From: an uncultured bacterium
Lineage (GTDB): Bacteria > Fidelibacterota > Marinisomatia > Marinisomatales > UBA1611
NCBI GenBank assembly: GCA_913020665.1
Contig: CAJVZI010000001.1
Location: 26,604 to 90,603 of the forward strand
DNA length: 64,000 nt
Reading direction: 5' to 3'
Below the pieces are notes generated by a model that was not told the origin of the DNA, searched no databases, and saw only the letters and a list, made by a program, of their open reading frames with translations. This document shows positions 28,601 to 39,087 of this stretch, piece by piece. The position numbers and the translations under genes were made by a program. Position 1 is the first letter of the stretch; each line of letters opens with the position of its first letter.

Positions 28601-30321
28601 TACAGGTCTTCGACGGTTGACCTTAATACTTCTTCTACAGACGTTGTTCCATCCAATACTCTTTCAAGCCCTGCATCTCTTAGTGTGGTCATACCATTAT
28701 CTAAGGCCGTCTGGCGTATCTCATCCTCATTCGCATTATCGAATACAAGCTTACGAAGCTCACGTGCCATAGGAATCATCTCAAATATTGCAAGCCTTCC
28801 TTTGTACCCTGTATTACGACATTCTGCACAGCCTTTCCCTTTGTATAAAGGACCATCTACTTTACCGGGCTCAAGTCCAACCAATACGAGTTCCTCTTTC
28901 GTAGGTTCGTATTCTTCTTTACAGTTTGTACATATCCTCCGCACTAGCCTTTGGGCCATAACAAGGTTTAAGCAAGACCCAACCAAAAATGGTGCTATTC
29001 CAATATCTAGAAGTCTTGTTATTGTTCCTGGTGCATCATTCGCATGTACTGTTGAAAATACTAAGTGACCAGTTAAAGAGAATTTCACTGCAATATCTGC
29101 TGTCTCTCCATCCCTTATCTCACCAATGAGAAGTACATCGGGGTCTTGACGCAATATAGAGCGAAGAGTGGAACCAAATGTGAGACCAATATCCTCAAAT
29201 ACTTGAACCTGGTTCACGCCATCTAGTTGATACTCGACAGGATCCTCCACTGTTGTGATATTTGTTCTTTCACTTTTGATCTCTTTAAGAGCCGCATAAA
29301 GTGATGTTGACTTACCAGAACCCGTAGGGCCTGAAACCACAACCATACCATAGGGTTGATTTATGACCTTCTTGAACGTATTTAAATTTTGTTTAGGAAA
29401 TCCTAAAGAGGTAAGGTTAAAGTCAAATCCTGTTTTATCCAGCAGTCGCATCACGACCTTTTCACCATAAACCGTAGGTAAGATAGATACACGTATGTCT
29501 ATATCTTTCCCTGGTGATTTAACGGAAAATCTTCCATCCTGAGGTAATCTTTTTTCAGCTATATTGAGATTTGATAATATCTTGATCCTCGTCACCAGAC
29601 CACTTAAGGAAGCTATAGGTGGTGTCATGATAGTCTGCAGAACGCCATCGATCCTAATTCTTATGTAGACCTGCTGCTCCATTGGCTCTATATGGATATC
29701 TGTTGCTCGCTCTTTGATAGATTCCTGAAAAATAAGATTAACCAGTTTGACTATGGGCGCATCTTCTTCAGATGCTTTATCAGGCGAGAGATCGACCTCT
29801 TCTTGAGATCCTTCATCACCTGAGACAATCGTAATACTGTCTATGGTCTGTTCAACCTCTGCTGTTTTTTGTATCTCTCCATAGACCTTATCTAACGCTT
29901 TTTCAAGGAGAGTTGGTCCTGCAACTAAAATATCAGGGTTTAAGTTGGTTAGTCTCTTAATTGAGTCTATGGCAACAACATCCTCTGGATCCTCCATTGC
30001 GACAACAATGGTCGTATCGCTACTACTGACTCCTAATACCCTATTCTCGCGTGCAAAATCCTCAGGAATGAGTGCAGCGACCTTCGAGTCAGCCTCCAGT
30101 AGAATAAAATTATCTGCTTTTTTGTATCCTAGCTGCTGGCCATAGGCAGTTGCAAAATCATCTTCCTCTATGAGTCCCATTTCTATCAAGGTAGTACCGA
30201 TCTTCTCGTTCGTTGTTTTTTGCTGCACCAATCCTTCATTTATCCCGCTCTCTGTTGCTTTACCATTATTGACAAGTATCTCACCGATCTTGGAAAATTG
30301 TGGATTAAAATCTGCGCTCAT
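28600..30321 (-). CDS. pilB: type IV pilus assembly ATPase PilB/GspE
   Basis: Walker A VVSGPTGSGKSTSLYAAL, ILRQDPDVLLIGEIRDGETADIA, tetracysteine CTNC...CAEC. Confidence 0.96.
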   Translation of the reverse strand: MSADFNPQFSKIGEILVNNGKATESGINEGLVQQKTTNEKIGTTLIEMGLIEEDDFATAYGQQLGYKKADNFILLEADSKVAALIPEDFARENRVLGVSSSDTTIVVAMEDPEDVVAIDSIKRLTNLNPDILVAGPTLLEKALDKVYGEIQKTAEVEQTIDSITIVSGDEGSQEEVDLSPDKASEEDAPIVKLVNLIFQESIKERATDIHIEPMEQQVYIRIRIDGVLQTIMTPPIASLSGLVTRIKILSNLNIAEKRLPQDGRFSVKSPGKDIDIRVSILPTVYGEKVVMRLLDKTGFDFNLTSLGFPKQNLNTFKKVINQPYGMVVVSGPTGSGKSTSLYAALKEIKSERTNITTVEDPVEYQLDGVNQVQVFEDIGLTFGSTLRSILRQDPDVLLIGEIRDGETADIAVKFSLTGHLVFSTVHANDAPGTITRLLDIGIAPFLVGSCLNLVMAQRLVRRICTNCKEEYEPTKEELVLVGLEPGKVDGPLYKGKGCAECRNTGYKGRLAIFEMIPMARELRKLVFDNANEDEIRQTALDNGMTTLRDAGLERVLDGTTSVEEVLRSTVEDL

Positions 30322-30351
30322 TTTCTATTCCTTTGAACTATAATTTCCAGT

Positions 30352-32598
30352 TTATGGACACTCAGCGGGAGATCTCACTAACAGTATATCCAAAGGATCA
30401 CTTGTAGTGATCTCCGGAATCAGTAAGGTTGCTGAGAGGCTTGCCGTAAAATCATCGTATGTACATATATTGGGTGTCTGTGTATCATCAATATTGGCTA
30501 GAGTGCAAAGTGCTTGGTCAAATTCAACCGTAATTCGAGCATATCCATCTTGATCTGTTCTTACAACTGGTTCACAATTGATCATAGAGTATCCATCCCA
30601 TTCACCATTGCCTTCCCCTAGATCAAATGTACCCTCTACACCATCCTGTCCAAAATCATCAAATGGCTCTGATACCTCTGAAGTATCTATTAAACCATCC
30701 CCATCGATATCAAATGCATCATGATTCTGGTTACCTTGGCCCATATCTACCGTTGTGGGATCGTCATCAGCACCATAGTCACGCCATGAAAAACAACCAT
30801 CGCCTGCACCAGCTCCTAATACACCCACATCCTCATAAGCCTCGTATCCTAATTCATACCAAGCATTGACCCCAGTCCCCTGGAATGCAACAGGTGCATC
30901 GACCACAGGGTTACCATAGAAATCAATGACCAAAGCGCTTATCTGCAGTAAGGCAGGGTTACCATTTAAACTGAAATCCCAATAGGTAGCTTCAGATAAT
31001 AATGATACCTGGCCTGGCAAAAAGAATAAGGTAGCATCTCCTTGGTCTTCATTAATGAAAGACGCCACAGAGTCACCATTCGCACCAAATGTGAGAGCTC
31101 TTACTTGCCCAATATCACCAATGGCATCTGTAGAATAAACTATGTTTGACCTAGCGACACCTGATGTGGCCTGCCCACTTAAAACACCCTCATTATTCGT
31201 ATAACTTACACCCTCAACAAATGCATCAATGAGTGTATCTGGTGGTAATGGATTTATAGACCAGTACACATATGTTGAATCCTCAACAGGGTTGTACCAC
31301 CTATCATACACAATCGCAGCGCACTCTGTCTGGTAGAACCCTCCACCGATCGCTTCCGTACTATTTGGATCATACTCCGCTTCAATATGATAGGGAGCAC
31401 CCGACGCAATAACCACGGGGACCGTTATACTTTCTAGGGCATCGTTAAGGGAATCACAGATGGATGTTTCTAAAGTATTTGCTGTTGCAATGATCCTTAC
31501 AGGTCCAGGTTCTGTGCCACTGTTCAATGAAACCGTTGCAATGCCATTTACTGACTCGACATTCACAGATGTCTGATCTGGACTATTCAAATACGTTCCC
31601 TCCAAGATGGGTTCCAATCTAAAGTTCACAATCACTGGCGTTGTCAAAAGATTACCATTGCTGTCATATATTTCAGCCTTTATATCCGTGGACTCAATGC
31701 CACCTCCATCTTTTACAACTATTTCACTTGGATTAGAAGACGGTATTTCAATATATGCACATGAACCAACCGCGCTTTCAGTACCTATGACAATCTGTTT
31801 TGATACTGTTACGGTGTCACCCACTGCAGGATGATAAAAAGATGCGTTCACCAAGCCAGGTCCAACATTCTCGCTAAAACTGTACGATTCAAATGTTGTA
31901 TTTACCATGCCCGTGGCATCAGTATAACACGTGTCACCGCATTCTATGCTACCATTAGCTGATTCTATATTCAATAATACTCCCACAAGATCATGACCAT
32001 AAGCATTTTGAAGTAGCACGTCATAGGGGCTACTTGCACCAAGATCGATCTGAGCATCTGCAGTGATATTCATGGTATAAGGCCATACCTGCTCTTTCTG
32101 GCTAAAAATTGAGAATTCCACATTGTCGATAATATCCTCAGTATACTTAACAGTAATGATCGCTCCGGAAGATGCAGTGGTCTCGATCTTTTCTGCACCA
32201 TTACCTGGAGTGAAACGAGCATATGCATACCCGTTCCCACCCATATCAGGGAAACCAAATTCTTTGAAGTTCGGTACATATTTTGTCGATGGATCACTTG
32301 TGTCAAACGAACCTTCTGTATCTGAAGAGAATTGCAGTGATTTTCCATTTACTCCGGCACCATCTGCGTCCAATAGTCTTGCTATCACAATAACAGAGGT
32401 TTTTGCACTCGCATCAGATAAGACCTCTCCAACTATCGTAGGATTAGAGGTCTCACCATGCACAAAAACATGTGCTAAAGACAATGAACCTGTCTCAACT
32501 GCAGTGTCTACTTGGGAAGGCAAACGATCATCGCACGATAAAGTGAAGATCGAAATAGAAAGAATCGATATAACACTAATAATTCTTGAATAATGCAT
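30352..32598 (-). CDS. Ig-like-domain lipoprotein embedded in T4P cluster
   Basis: ORF track start (32682) is overextended into pilQ; start at MHYSRIISVISILSISIFTLSCDD (ATG 32598) gives a lipobox and 1-nt spacing from pilQ. Multiple Ig-like repeats and Asp-rich Ca-binding-like stretch (DIDGDGLIDTSEVSEPFDDFGQDG). Confidence 0.65.
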   Translation of the reverse strand: MHYSRIISVISILSISIFTLSCDDRLPSQVDTAVETGSLSLAHVFVHGETSNPTIVGEVLSDASAKTSVIVIARLLDADGAGVNGKSLQFSSDTEGSFDTSDPSTKYVPNFKEFGFPDMGGNGYAYARFTPGNGAEKIETTASSGAIITVKYTEDIIDNVEFSIFSQKEQVWPYTMNITADAQIDLGASSPYDVLLQNAYGHDLVGVLLNIESANGSIECGDTCYTDATGMVNTTFESYSFSENVGPGLVNASFYHPAVGDTVTVSKQIVIGTESAVGSCAYIEIPSSNPSEIVVKDGGGIESTDIKAEIYDSNGNLLTTPVIVNFRLEPILEGTYLNSPDQTSVNVESVNGIATVSLNSGTEPGPVRIIATANTLETSICDSLNDALESITVPVVIASGAPYHIEAEYDPNSTEAIGGGFYQTECAAIVYDRWYNPVEDSTYVYWSINPLPPDTLIDAFVEGVSYTNNEGVLSGQATSGVARSNIVYSTDAIGDIGQVRALTFGANGDSVASFINEDQGDATLFFLPGQVSLLSEATYWDFSLNGNPALLQISALVIDFYGNPVVDAPVAFQGTGVNAWYELGYEAYEDVGVLGAGAGDGCFSWRDYGADDDPTTVDMGQGNQNHDAFDIDGDGLIDTSEVSEPFDDFGQDGVEGTFDLGEGNGEWDGYSMINCEPVVRTDQDGYARITVEFDQALCTLANIDDTQTPNICTYDDFTASLSATLLIPEITTSDPLDILLVRSPAECP

Positions 32599-32599
32599 G

Positions 32600-34069
32600 C
32601 TATTCTCCTTTACCTTGGTCTGCTTCAGAACCATTTGTCTCTTCATTGGTATCATTAGCTGGGCCAGACCCATTAGTTTCATTTTTTTCTAGTAAGGACC
32701 TAGTGACATAGTCTTCATATTCAGCAACCTCTTTGGATTTTACTATTCCTGTATAAGCGTCCTGAATGATCTTTGGTGTGATCTGTATTACGAGATCGGT
32801 CTTTCGTTCAATCACGCCCCTTGATGTAAACAATTTGCTTCCTATTATTGGGATCTTATGCAATATTGGCACCTTATAGGTTGTTTGTTTTTTATCGTTA
32901 CTTAAAAGGCCACCGATGACAATGGATTCCCCATCTTTTACCCTTATAGTAGTAGATGATGTTCTGCTCTTAACTCTTGGTATATTAGCATCTGGACCGA
33001 TAAATTCAAATATCGTGGATACCTCAGGCTCAACTTTTACCGTAATATAACCATCGGTATTCACGGTAGGTAAAATATTAAGTTTTATCCCAACCTCTTC
33101 CTTTTGAACCTGTACCTGACCACCTACTCCACCAGAGCTTAAAATATATGGTACGATGTCCACAAGTTTGATATTGGCCTCTCTTCCGTTGATCGTTGTC
33201 AGCCTTGAGTCAGCTAGAACTTCTGCTTTATTATTTCTTAATAACATATCCAGGGTGAGGTCAAATGCCGTGAGCTGCCTACTGAAATATCTTGGAATTA
33301 TGGCTGTCTCATCCTTCTTTTTACTTAATCTATTAAATCCCATTGTAGCCGGCTTCTGCCCTATTGTTTGATCATCGGGCACAATAGAACCTCCACCCTC
33401 TTCAAGCGGCACCCCATTCTCTGCAAGGATGGTACTGTAGCTTGATATCCTGGACCAATCAAGACCCAACTGTTCTTCAACGTCTGCAGCTACTTCGATC
33501 AGTCTTGTCTCAAGCATGATCTGTATTGCAGGAACATCAATGCTCTCCACAACCTTTATGATCTCTGCGATCTTTTTTGGAGATGCATTGACCAAAAGCT
33601 TATTCCCTGGAATATCTACCTGTACCTGCTCCGAGATATCCTGCAAAAGGTTTTTTACATCCTCAGCCGAAGCATATTTTAATGTGATCACATATGATGT
33701 GACGCCTACCTCTTCCTTTAACTTTTTAGGTTCTGCAATTAAAAATGAGTTTCCAACTACCTCATAACTAAGTCCTACAGCCCTGACAACAAGATTGATC
33801 GCCTGTTCAATAGGAACCTCATCCAAGTGAATGGATACTTTATCCTGCTTGTTCACATTTGGGTCAGTAACAATGTTATAGCCACTCTCTTTTGCCAAAA
33901 TAGCAAGAATACTTGGCAAGAATGCGTCCTCTGCATGGACCGTGATCAGGGTATTATCATCTTCCGCTTCACCTGCACCTGACTGCCCGTGGATCGGTTG
34001 CATTGTGTTGATCAGAATGAAGCAACATGCTACAATATTCAAAAATCTCATATTAAGCTTTATATTCAT
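32600..34069 (-). CDS. pilQ: type IV pilus secretin PilQ/GspD family
   Basis: STN/N0 domain, NLLQDISEQVQVDIPGNKLLVNASPKKIAEIIKVVESIDVPAIQIMLETRLIEV, VKDGESIVIGGLLSNDKKQTTYKVPILHKIPIIGSKLFTS. Confidence 0.93.
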   Translation of the reverse strand: MNIKLNMRFLNIVACCFILINTMQPIHGQSGAGEAEDDNTLITVHAEDAFLPSILAILAKESGYNIVTDPNVNKQDKVSIHLDEVPIEQAINLVVRAVGLSYEVVGNSFLIAEPKKLKEEVGVTSYVITLKYASAEDVKNLLQDISEQVQVDIPGNKLLVNASPKKIAEIIKVVESIDVPAIQIMLETRLIEVAADVEEQLGLDWSRISSYSTILAENGVPLEEGGGSIVPDDQTIGQKPATMGFNRLSKKKDETAIIPRYFSRQLTAFDLTLDMLLRNNKAEVLADSRLTTINGREANIKLVDIVPYILSSGGVGGQVQVQKEEVGIKLNILPTVNTDGYITVKVEPEVSTIFEFIGPDANIPRVKSRTSSTTIRVKDGESIVIGGLLSNDKKQTTYKVPILHKIPIIGSKLFTSRGVIERKTDLVIQITPKIIQDAYTGIVKSKEVAEYEDYVTRSLLEKNETNGSGPANDTNEETNGSEADQGKGE

Positions 34070-34086
34070 AAGTTTTTCCCACTATC

Positions 34087-34587
34087 CTAAGTTGATGGCT
34101 CATTGCCTGGTGCAGGGTAAGATTTTCTACCACTGCTAGTATTTATTATGACCTTTGTACCGTCAATTTCTTCAACAGTACCAATATTTGGAAGAACATC
34201 CCCCACTCCAACGGTAAAGGCCTTCCCTCGATAGTCTATTTGAGCCTGAAAATGATCATCTCTCTGGTAAACAAGAGCGACTCTCACTGCATTTCTATTT
34301 CGTTTTACTCTTCTACCAGACCCATCTGCTAAAGAGAGCACATTAGTTAGTAACATTGGAGTATTGGTGATATTAAACTTGAATTCACTACGATCTTCAA
34401 GCCTTTCTTCTAAATATGATATAATATTCTCTAACTCTTTGTCTGTACCAAATTGAATATCTTCTGCAGCCTCTTTTAAACGACTGTATTTTTTATTCAT
34501 TGGAAAAAGTTTAAAACTAGTAGCAACCAGACTCACGACCGTAAAAGCGACTACAAGATTCCATATGGTAACTGATCTGTCACTCAT
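34087..34587 (-). CDS. PilP-like pilus alignment-complex protein
   Basis: Single N-terminal TM, C-terminal QAQIDYRGKAFTVGVGDVLPNIGTVEEIDGTKVIINTSSG PilP-type beta domain; position next to pilQ. Confidence 0.6.
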   Translation of the reverse strand: MSDRSVTIWNLVVAFTVVSLVATSFKLFPMNKKYSRLKEAAEDIQFGTDKELENIISYLEERLEDRSEFKFNITNTPMLLTNVLSLADGSGRRVKRNRNAVRVALVYQRDDHFQAQIDYRGKAFTVGVGDVLPNIGTVEEIDGTKVIINTSSGRKSYPAPGNEPST

Positions 34588-35159
34588 GATACTACCTTAC
34601 TCTTGGATTTTACCAGAGTTATAGTAGATAGATTCACTACAAACTCTTGATATATTAATTTATCTTCATTGGTATTGGCCTTGATCCTCTCTATACCATT
34701 CTTCACCTCAAACTCATCTATTGTGATCAGCCTCGGTGAACGCTCGATCTCAGAAAGAAATTTTCCAAACTGATCATAAGAACACTCTAGCGTGATGATA
34801 TATGGTGCTTTGAAATAGGTTATCTTATCAATACGTGGTTTGGGTTTTATGCCCAATAGCTTTATATCTAATTCTTCCAGCATATCAGTTAGATTATTTA
34901 AGAATGGGAGACTAGCATCATCTGCGAGGGAGTCCGCTTTCGATAGCGCCAGGTTTTCTTGAAATAATGTAAATACCCTATCTAATTGACTGGCTAAGAT
35001 CTGAGCACTGATCAGATTCTCATTAAGCTCTTGCTGCTCTTCCTCTAGCACTCTGATCTCAAATGGTTTTTCACCGATCAATAAGGATGCGCTTACCCAA
35101 TAGGATAAGGTCAATAAGATCATAGATCCGAATAAAATAATATTTCTTTTTTCAGCCAT
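34584..35159 (-). CDS. pilO: PilO-like inner-membrane protein
   Basis: N-term TM, coiled coil, YIITLECSYDQFGKFLSEIERSPRLITIDEFEVKN. Confidence 0.75.
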   Translation of the reverse strand: MAEKRNIILFGSMILLTLSYWVSASLLIGEKPFEIRVLEEEQQELNENLISAQILASQLDRVFTLFQENLALSKADSLADDASLPFLNNLTDMLEELDIKLLGIKPKPRIDKITYFKAPYIITLECSYDQFGKFLSEIERSPRLITIDEFEVKNGIERIKANTNEDKLIYQEFVVNLSTITLVKSKSKVVS

Positions 35160-35168
35160 ATATTATGT

Positions 35169-35762
35169 TCAGGAAAAATTCTTTTTCCCGCTCCTCTTAG
35201 AACTTGCTTCAATCTCAAACCTAACAATTTCTTGTCCTCTGACATTTACCTTACTATGCCCTACATATTTTATTTTGCTAAAGTTGCTTGAGAATTCTTT
35301 ATTGTTGCGCAATGTTTGGACATATTCATCTATGATCTCAAAATCCTTTCTATCCTCAAACGTAAGTGCTATTCCTCTAATCACAAGCTTTTGACGTTTA
35401 TACCTGAGACCTGTGATCGCAATATCATCGGGAGTAAGAGTTCCCATTTTTTCTAGATTTTTCGCCCAGAGGAACCTTTCTTGCTCAAGTTCTGCAAATG
35501 ATAGAATATCATCTTTTGAAAGGTTCTTTCCCTGCGACTGGAGTTTATTTATCTCATCTTTTAAGCGTGATATCTCCTTTTCCTTTTTGTCAATAATACC
35601 GTCATAACCGGAGCTTATCATCCAGACCCTCACGTTCACACCTAGCAGCAATACGATCAAAACACCAAATACACCCCATCGCACTCGTTCTCGCACCCTT
35701 GCCTGACGCGTTTCTGCACTCTCAGCTTTATTAAGATTGATAACGATATAATGCTTATCCAA
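35169..35762 (-). CDS. pilN: PilN-like inner-membrane protein (start refined)
   Basis: In-frame TTG at 35762 overlaps the pilM stop (35757-35755) and gives (M)LDKHYIVINLNKAESAETRQARVRERVRWGVFGVLIVLLLGVN, a PilN-type N-terminus; ORF-track start 35873 lies inside pilM. Confidence 0.75.
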   Translation of the reverse strand: MDKHYIVINLNKAESAETRQARVRERVRWGVFGVLIVLLLGVNVRVWMISSGYDGIIDKKEKEISRLKDEINKLQSQGKNLSKDDILSFAELEQERFLWAKNLEKMGTLTPDDIAITGLRYKRQKLVIRGIALTFEDRKDFEIIDEYVQTLRNNKEFSSNFSKIKYVGHSKVNVRGQEIVRFEIEASSKRSGKKNFS

Positions 35763-36813
35763 GGTCCATACCTCCTCGTATCCCCAGTCCAAGTGCCGTT
35801 GTATATTGGCTTGGATTAGATATTGAAACATCATCAGCACCATCCATGGAGTCAAATGGGTCAAACACCGCACACTCTATATTTAATTTATCCTTTACCA
35901 CCTCTGAAAGTCCGGGTGTCCCGGCTGCGCCCCCTGTCAGAAATATTTTTAGAAAGAAACTCTGACCGGTCTGTTTTGCATAGAACCGTAGTGAGCGTCT
36001 CATATCCTCTATCAGGTTATCATATACAGTCCTTTCAGCAATGCCCACCTCATTCATATTGTCACTAGTGGAATCACTCTTAGATGCTGAAAGACCATCT
36101 TTAAACAAAAGGTCCTGCGCTTCAATGTACCCAATTTCCTTCTTTTCAGATAATTCTTTTACAAAATGATGTCCTCCTATGGGCAGGTCTCTAGTAAAGA
36201 ACTGCTCACCTTTCCCATATACAACCAGAGTTGAACTTACCGCACCTATATCAAGCATAACGACCAATCCATCATCGGGTATATCTTTTGCAAATGAAAA
36301 TGCATTGCTCATTGCTATTGGATTAACATCCACAATGCCAGGCTTCAGACCGCACTCTTTTAATAGATCTATGTGGTTATTTAAAACTCCCTTAGTACAT
36401 GCAACTAGCCCCACATCTATCTTGTCTACCTCTTTCTTATTTGAACCAAGTATCTGGTAATCTATTACCGCATCAGTACCATCCATGGGGATATGCTTCC
36501 TTGCTTCAAATGTCATGGCTGATTCCAATTCATCCGAAGGCATTTCCATAGTAGTGATCTGTTTGATACTCGCAGATGATCCATTGATGCCTGTGATCAA
36601 ACCTTTAGCCTTTCTAGGGTTGAAACCCTGCTGTCTAAAAAGTTCTTTTACTGCCATAACCCAGTGAGAGTGGTCGATCTTCTCTGGATCGTATGTCGCA
36701 TTTTGTTCTGGAACCAATCGACATCCGGCATCGATGACCTTGTATCCCGTTTTTGTTTTTTCAGCGGTGACCATTTTCACGTACTGACGTCCAATATCTA
36801 AACCCAAATACAT
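35755..36813 (-). CDS. pilM: type IV pilus assembly actin-like protein PilM
   Basis: YLGLDIGRQYVKMV, VVMLDIGAVSSTLVVYGKGEQFFTRDLPIGG, IFLTGGAAGTPGLSEVV. Confidence 0.92.
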   Translation of the reverse strand: MYLGLDIGRQYVKMVTAEKTKTGYKVIDAGCRLVPEQNATYDPEKIDHSHWVMAVKELFRQQGFNPRKAKGLITGINGSSASIKQITTMEMPSDELESAMTFEARKHIPMDGTDAVIDYQILGSNKKEVDKIDVGLVACTKGVLNNHIDLLKECGLKPGIVDVNPIAMSNAFSFAKDIPDDGLVVMLDIGAVSSTLVVYGKGEQFFTRDLPIGGHHFVKELSEKKEIGYIEAQDLLFKDGLSASKSDSTSDNMNEVGIAERTVYDNLIEDMRRSLRFYAKQTGQSFFLKIFLTGGAAGTPGLSEVVKDKLNIECAVFDPFDSMDGADDVSISNPSQYTTALGLGIRGGMDLG

Positions 36814-36822
36814 TTCAAATAC

Positions 36823-39087
36823 CTATTCCTGGTTATTGGTTCTTGCTTCACCATATGAAGCCATTTTTAGTATCACTGTATTATTTGTACTTTGTAAATC
36901 AGGAAAATATGGCGGGGGTTTGAGCTTCAAATTCCAATCATAGTGATAGCTTTTATTATATCCTACACCAGGAGAAACATTATACGGTCCGGGATAATTC
37001 CTTTTCATATACCCTCTTCTAAATTGTACAATAGAGCCCCACAGGTATACTGTGCCTCTTATGTCATCACTTCCAGTATACACTCCTGACTGATCATCTG
37101 ACCTATAATGATTTCTATGTCCACCACGACCATCAGCTATGATACCATAACCTAATCCATCATTCCAGTCGTGATAATTTGCAAGTGTATTTTGCCAGTA
37201 ATGAGAAATAAATCCTCCATTCATGGCAAGAATAGCAGCATTGATCCTGATATGGTTACCATACTGTCCACCTCTAGCGCCATTTGGCCTGGTATTTGCG
37301 ATGATCACACTACCGCCAGCTATGAGACCCAGCACATTATTTGTACCACCATCCTGAGGATGGATTACCATACCACTTCCATATGAATCATTATACTTTA
37401 CATCATCTATTAGCCAAATATTTCCCCATACACGATCGATCTTGCTATTATCGTCATGCCTGCGATACTCTGTATAGTCATCTGTAACAATGGTATATTG
37501 ACCATCTACTATACCTCTTACTAAGACCTGACCGCCTTTGATGTAGATCACTTGTGGTGAATTACCTCTTGAAAAAAAGGTATTAGACATATAAACATAT
37601 TCACTATTGTAGATCTCATCAGGGCAGTTAAAGATATCACATGAACCACCACCAGCGGTCCAATAATCAAAATCAAAGTGCTGGATCCTCCCTGCCTCAC
37701 AATAATCGGTTCCATTATCAGGATGGTCGTGATAATAGTGGAACGCATTCCACTCCGTATCCTCGTCCAATCCTTCGCTCGCATCCAAGTTCACAACGGT
37801 GATGTTCTCTCCATGATTGAAGCCAACTCCAATAGGGCCATTATAAGCTAAGGATGCTTGATCAAATGCCAATCTTAAAAAGCCAAAAGCTGCGCCAAAG
37901 GCATTTCCATCACCATCAGGGTCGCTTGCTGTAAATGTGAATGCTTTCGTATTATCGTCATTGTAGATCATAAACTGATCTCCAACATTAGCAACCAGCT
38001 CACCTGTTTCTACTAGATTATATAAATTCACACCATCCAAGGAGATCGGATCCATAAGAAAATAACTTGGATTTCCAGTGTATGTATTTGTTGTACCATC
38101 AAAATTGTTACTATTGCTGAGATGTACGCCATTATTAATGTCATCTGCAAATGTTACACCTTGGCCAGTAGAATCATAAACATAGCTGAACTCTGCAGGG
38201 GGGTTTCCAACAGGTGGAATATTATACCACCATTGAGTTGCCCAATAGCCACCTTCTACAAATTTTATTTCCGTCATGATAAGCGTATCTTTTTTACCCG
38301 GCCTGAATAATTTACTATCTGCAACAAATGTTCTTGTCGCATTCTGCCTTGCAACCTCAGCAGAATTTTCAGGGGGAAATATGATCTGAGATACTGTATC
38401 TAGAATACTAACACCATCATCCCCTTCGAAGATATTATCATTGCAAGCACCCCAATTGATCGCGTTTCCATATTGCTCAATGGCCTCAAATGTAATATTG
38501 ACCTCACCACTGAAATCAGGACACCCATAGTTGCTAAAGGTCATATTCCCATTTGTATGCACCTTTCCCTCTAGCTGATCGCCAGAACCAAAATTTACTG
38601 TTCCAGTATTACCTGGACCTATCGGTAGCTCCTCATGAGTAAAATACATAAACTCTTCAAATCCCTGAGGAACCATACTAGTATATACTCTCCTTTCGAT
38701 AGAGACATTTGTACCACTAGGTGTTATATATTCTGCTACACCTGTTGAATATGCAACATATTCTTTACGCGTGCTATTTGGAAGAAGCTGAGTAGAACAA
38801 GCAATATCCTTATACATGCCTATAGGTATATTATTCTCATCACTTCCATACATTACACCATTCTGAAGTAACAGTGTATCTGATGTAATATAAGGTAGAA
38901 TGACCACACCTACGTCATTCAGTCCAGCCTCTGCTGCGTACAATGCTTTCCACTCAGCATAACGATATTTTTCCATAGCAGATTGGCTAAACGAATTCTT
39001 TAAGTAAGCAACTGTAAATGACATGCTGACAAGGGTAAACAGAAGAGCTAATGGGGCTGCGCTCCCTCTAGTAAACGATCTAAACAT
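36823..39087 (-). CDS. large PilX-like pilus-associated protein (754 aa)
   Basis: N-term RGSAAPLALLFTLVSMSFTVAYLKNSFSQSAMEKYRYAEWKALYAAEAGLNDVG resembles PilX-type N-termini; large C-terminal extension; overlaps prepilin gene by 8 nt. Confidence 0.6.
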   Translation of the reverse strand: MFRSFTRGSAAPLALLFTLVSMSFTVAYLKNSFSQSAMEKYRYAEWKALYAAEAGLNDVGVVILPYITSDTLLLQNGVMYGSDENNIPIGMYKDIACSTQLLPNSTRKEYVAYSTGVAEYITPSGTNVSIERRVYTSMVPQGFEEFMYFTHEELPIGPGNTGTVNFGSGDQLEGKVHTNGNMTFSNYGCPDFSGEVNITFEAIEQYGNAINWGACNDNIFEGDDGVSILDTVSQIIFPPENSAEVARQNATRTFVADSKLFRPGKKDTLIMTEIKFVEGGYWATQWWYNIPPVGNPPAEFSYVYDSTGQGVTFADDINNGVHLSNSNNFDGTTNTYTGNPSYFLMDPISLDGVNLYNLVETGELVANVGDQFMIYNDDNTKAFTFTASDPDGDGNAFGAAFGFLRLAFDQASLAYNGPIGVGFNHGENITVVNLDASEGLDEDTEWNAFHYYHDHPDNGTDYCEAGRIQHFDFDYWTAGGGSCDIFNCPDEIYNSEYVYMSNTFFSRGNSPQVIYIKGGQVLVRGIVDGQYTIVTDDYTEYRRHDDNSKIDRVWGNIWLIDDVKYNDSYGSGMVIHPQDGGTNNVLGLIAGGSVIIANTRPNGARGGQYGNHIRINAAILAMNGGFISHYWQNTLANYHDWNDGLGYGIIADGRGGHRNHYRSDDQSGVYTGSDDIRGTVYLWGSIVQFRRGYMKRNYPGPYNVSPGVGYNKSYHYDWNLKLKPPPYFPDLQSTNNTVILKMASYGEARTNNQE

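Noticed and set aside
28685-29068. 127-aa plus-strand ORF
   Set aside because: Antisense to pilB catalytic region; shadow ORF.
32123-32593. 156-aa plus-strand ORF
   Set aside because: Fully antisense to the Ig-like lipoprotein gene; composition fits a shadow frame.
32599-32682. N-terminal extension of the Ig-like lipoprotein in ORF track
   Set aside because: Lies inside pilQ and lacks a signal; the downstream ATG gives a proper lipoprotein signal peptide.
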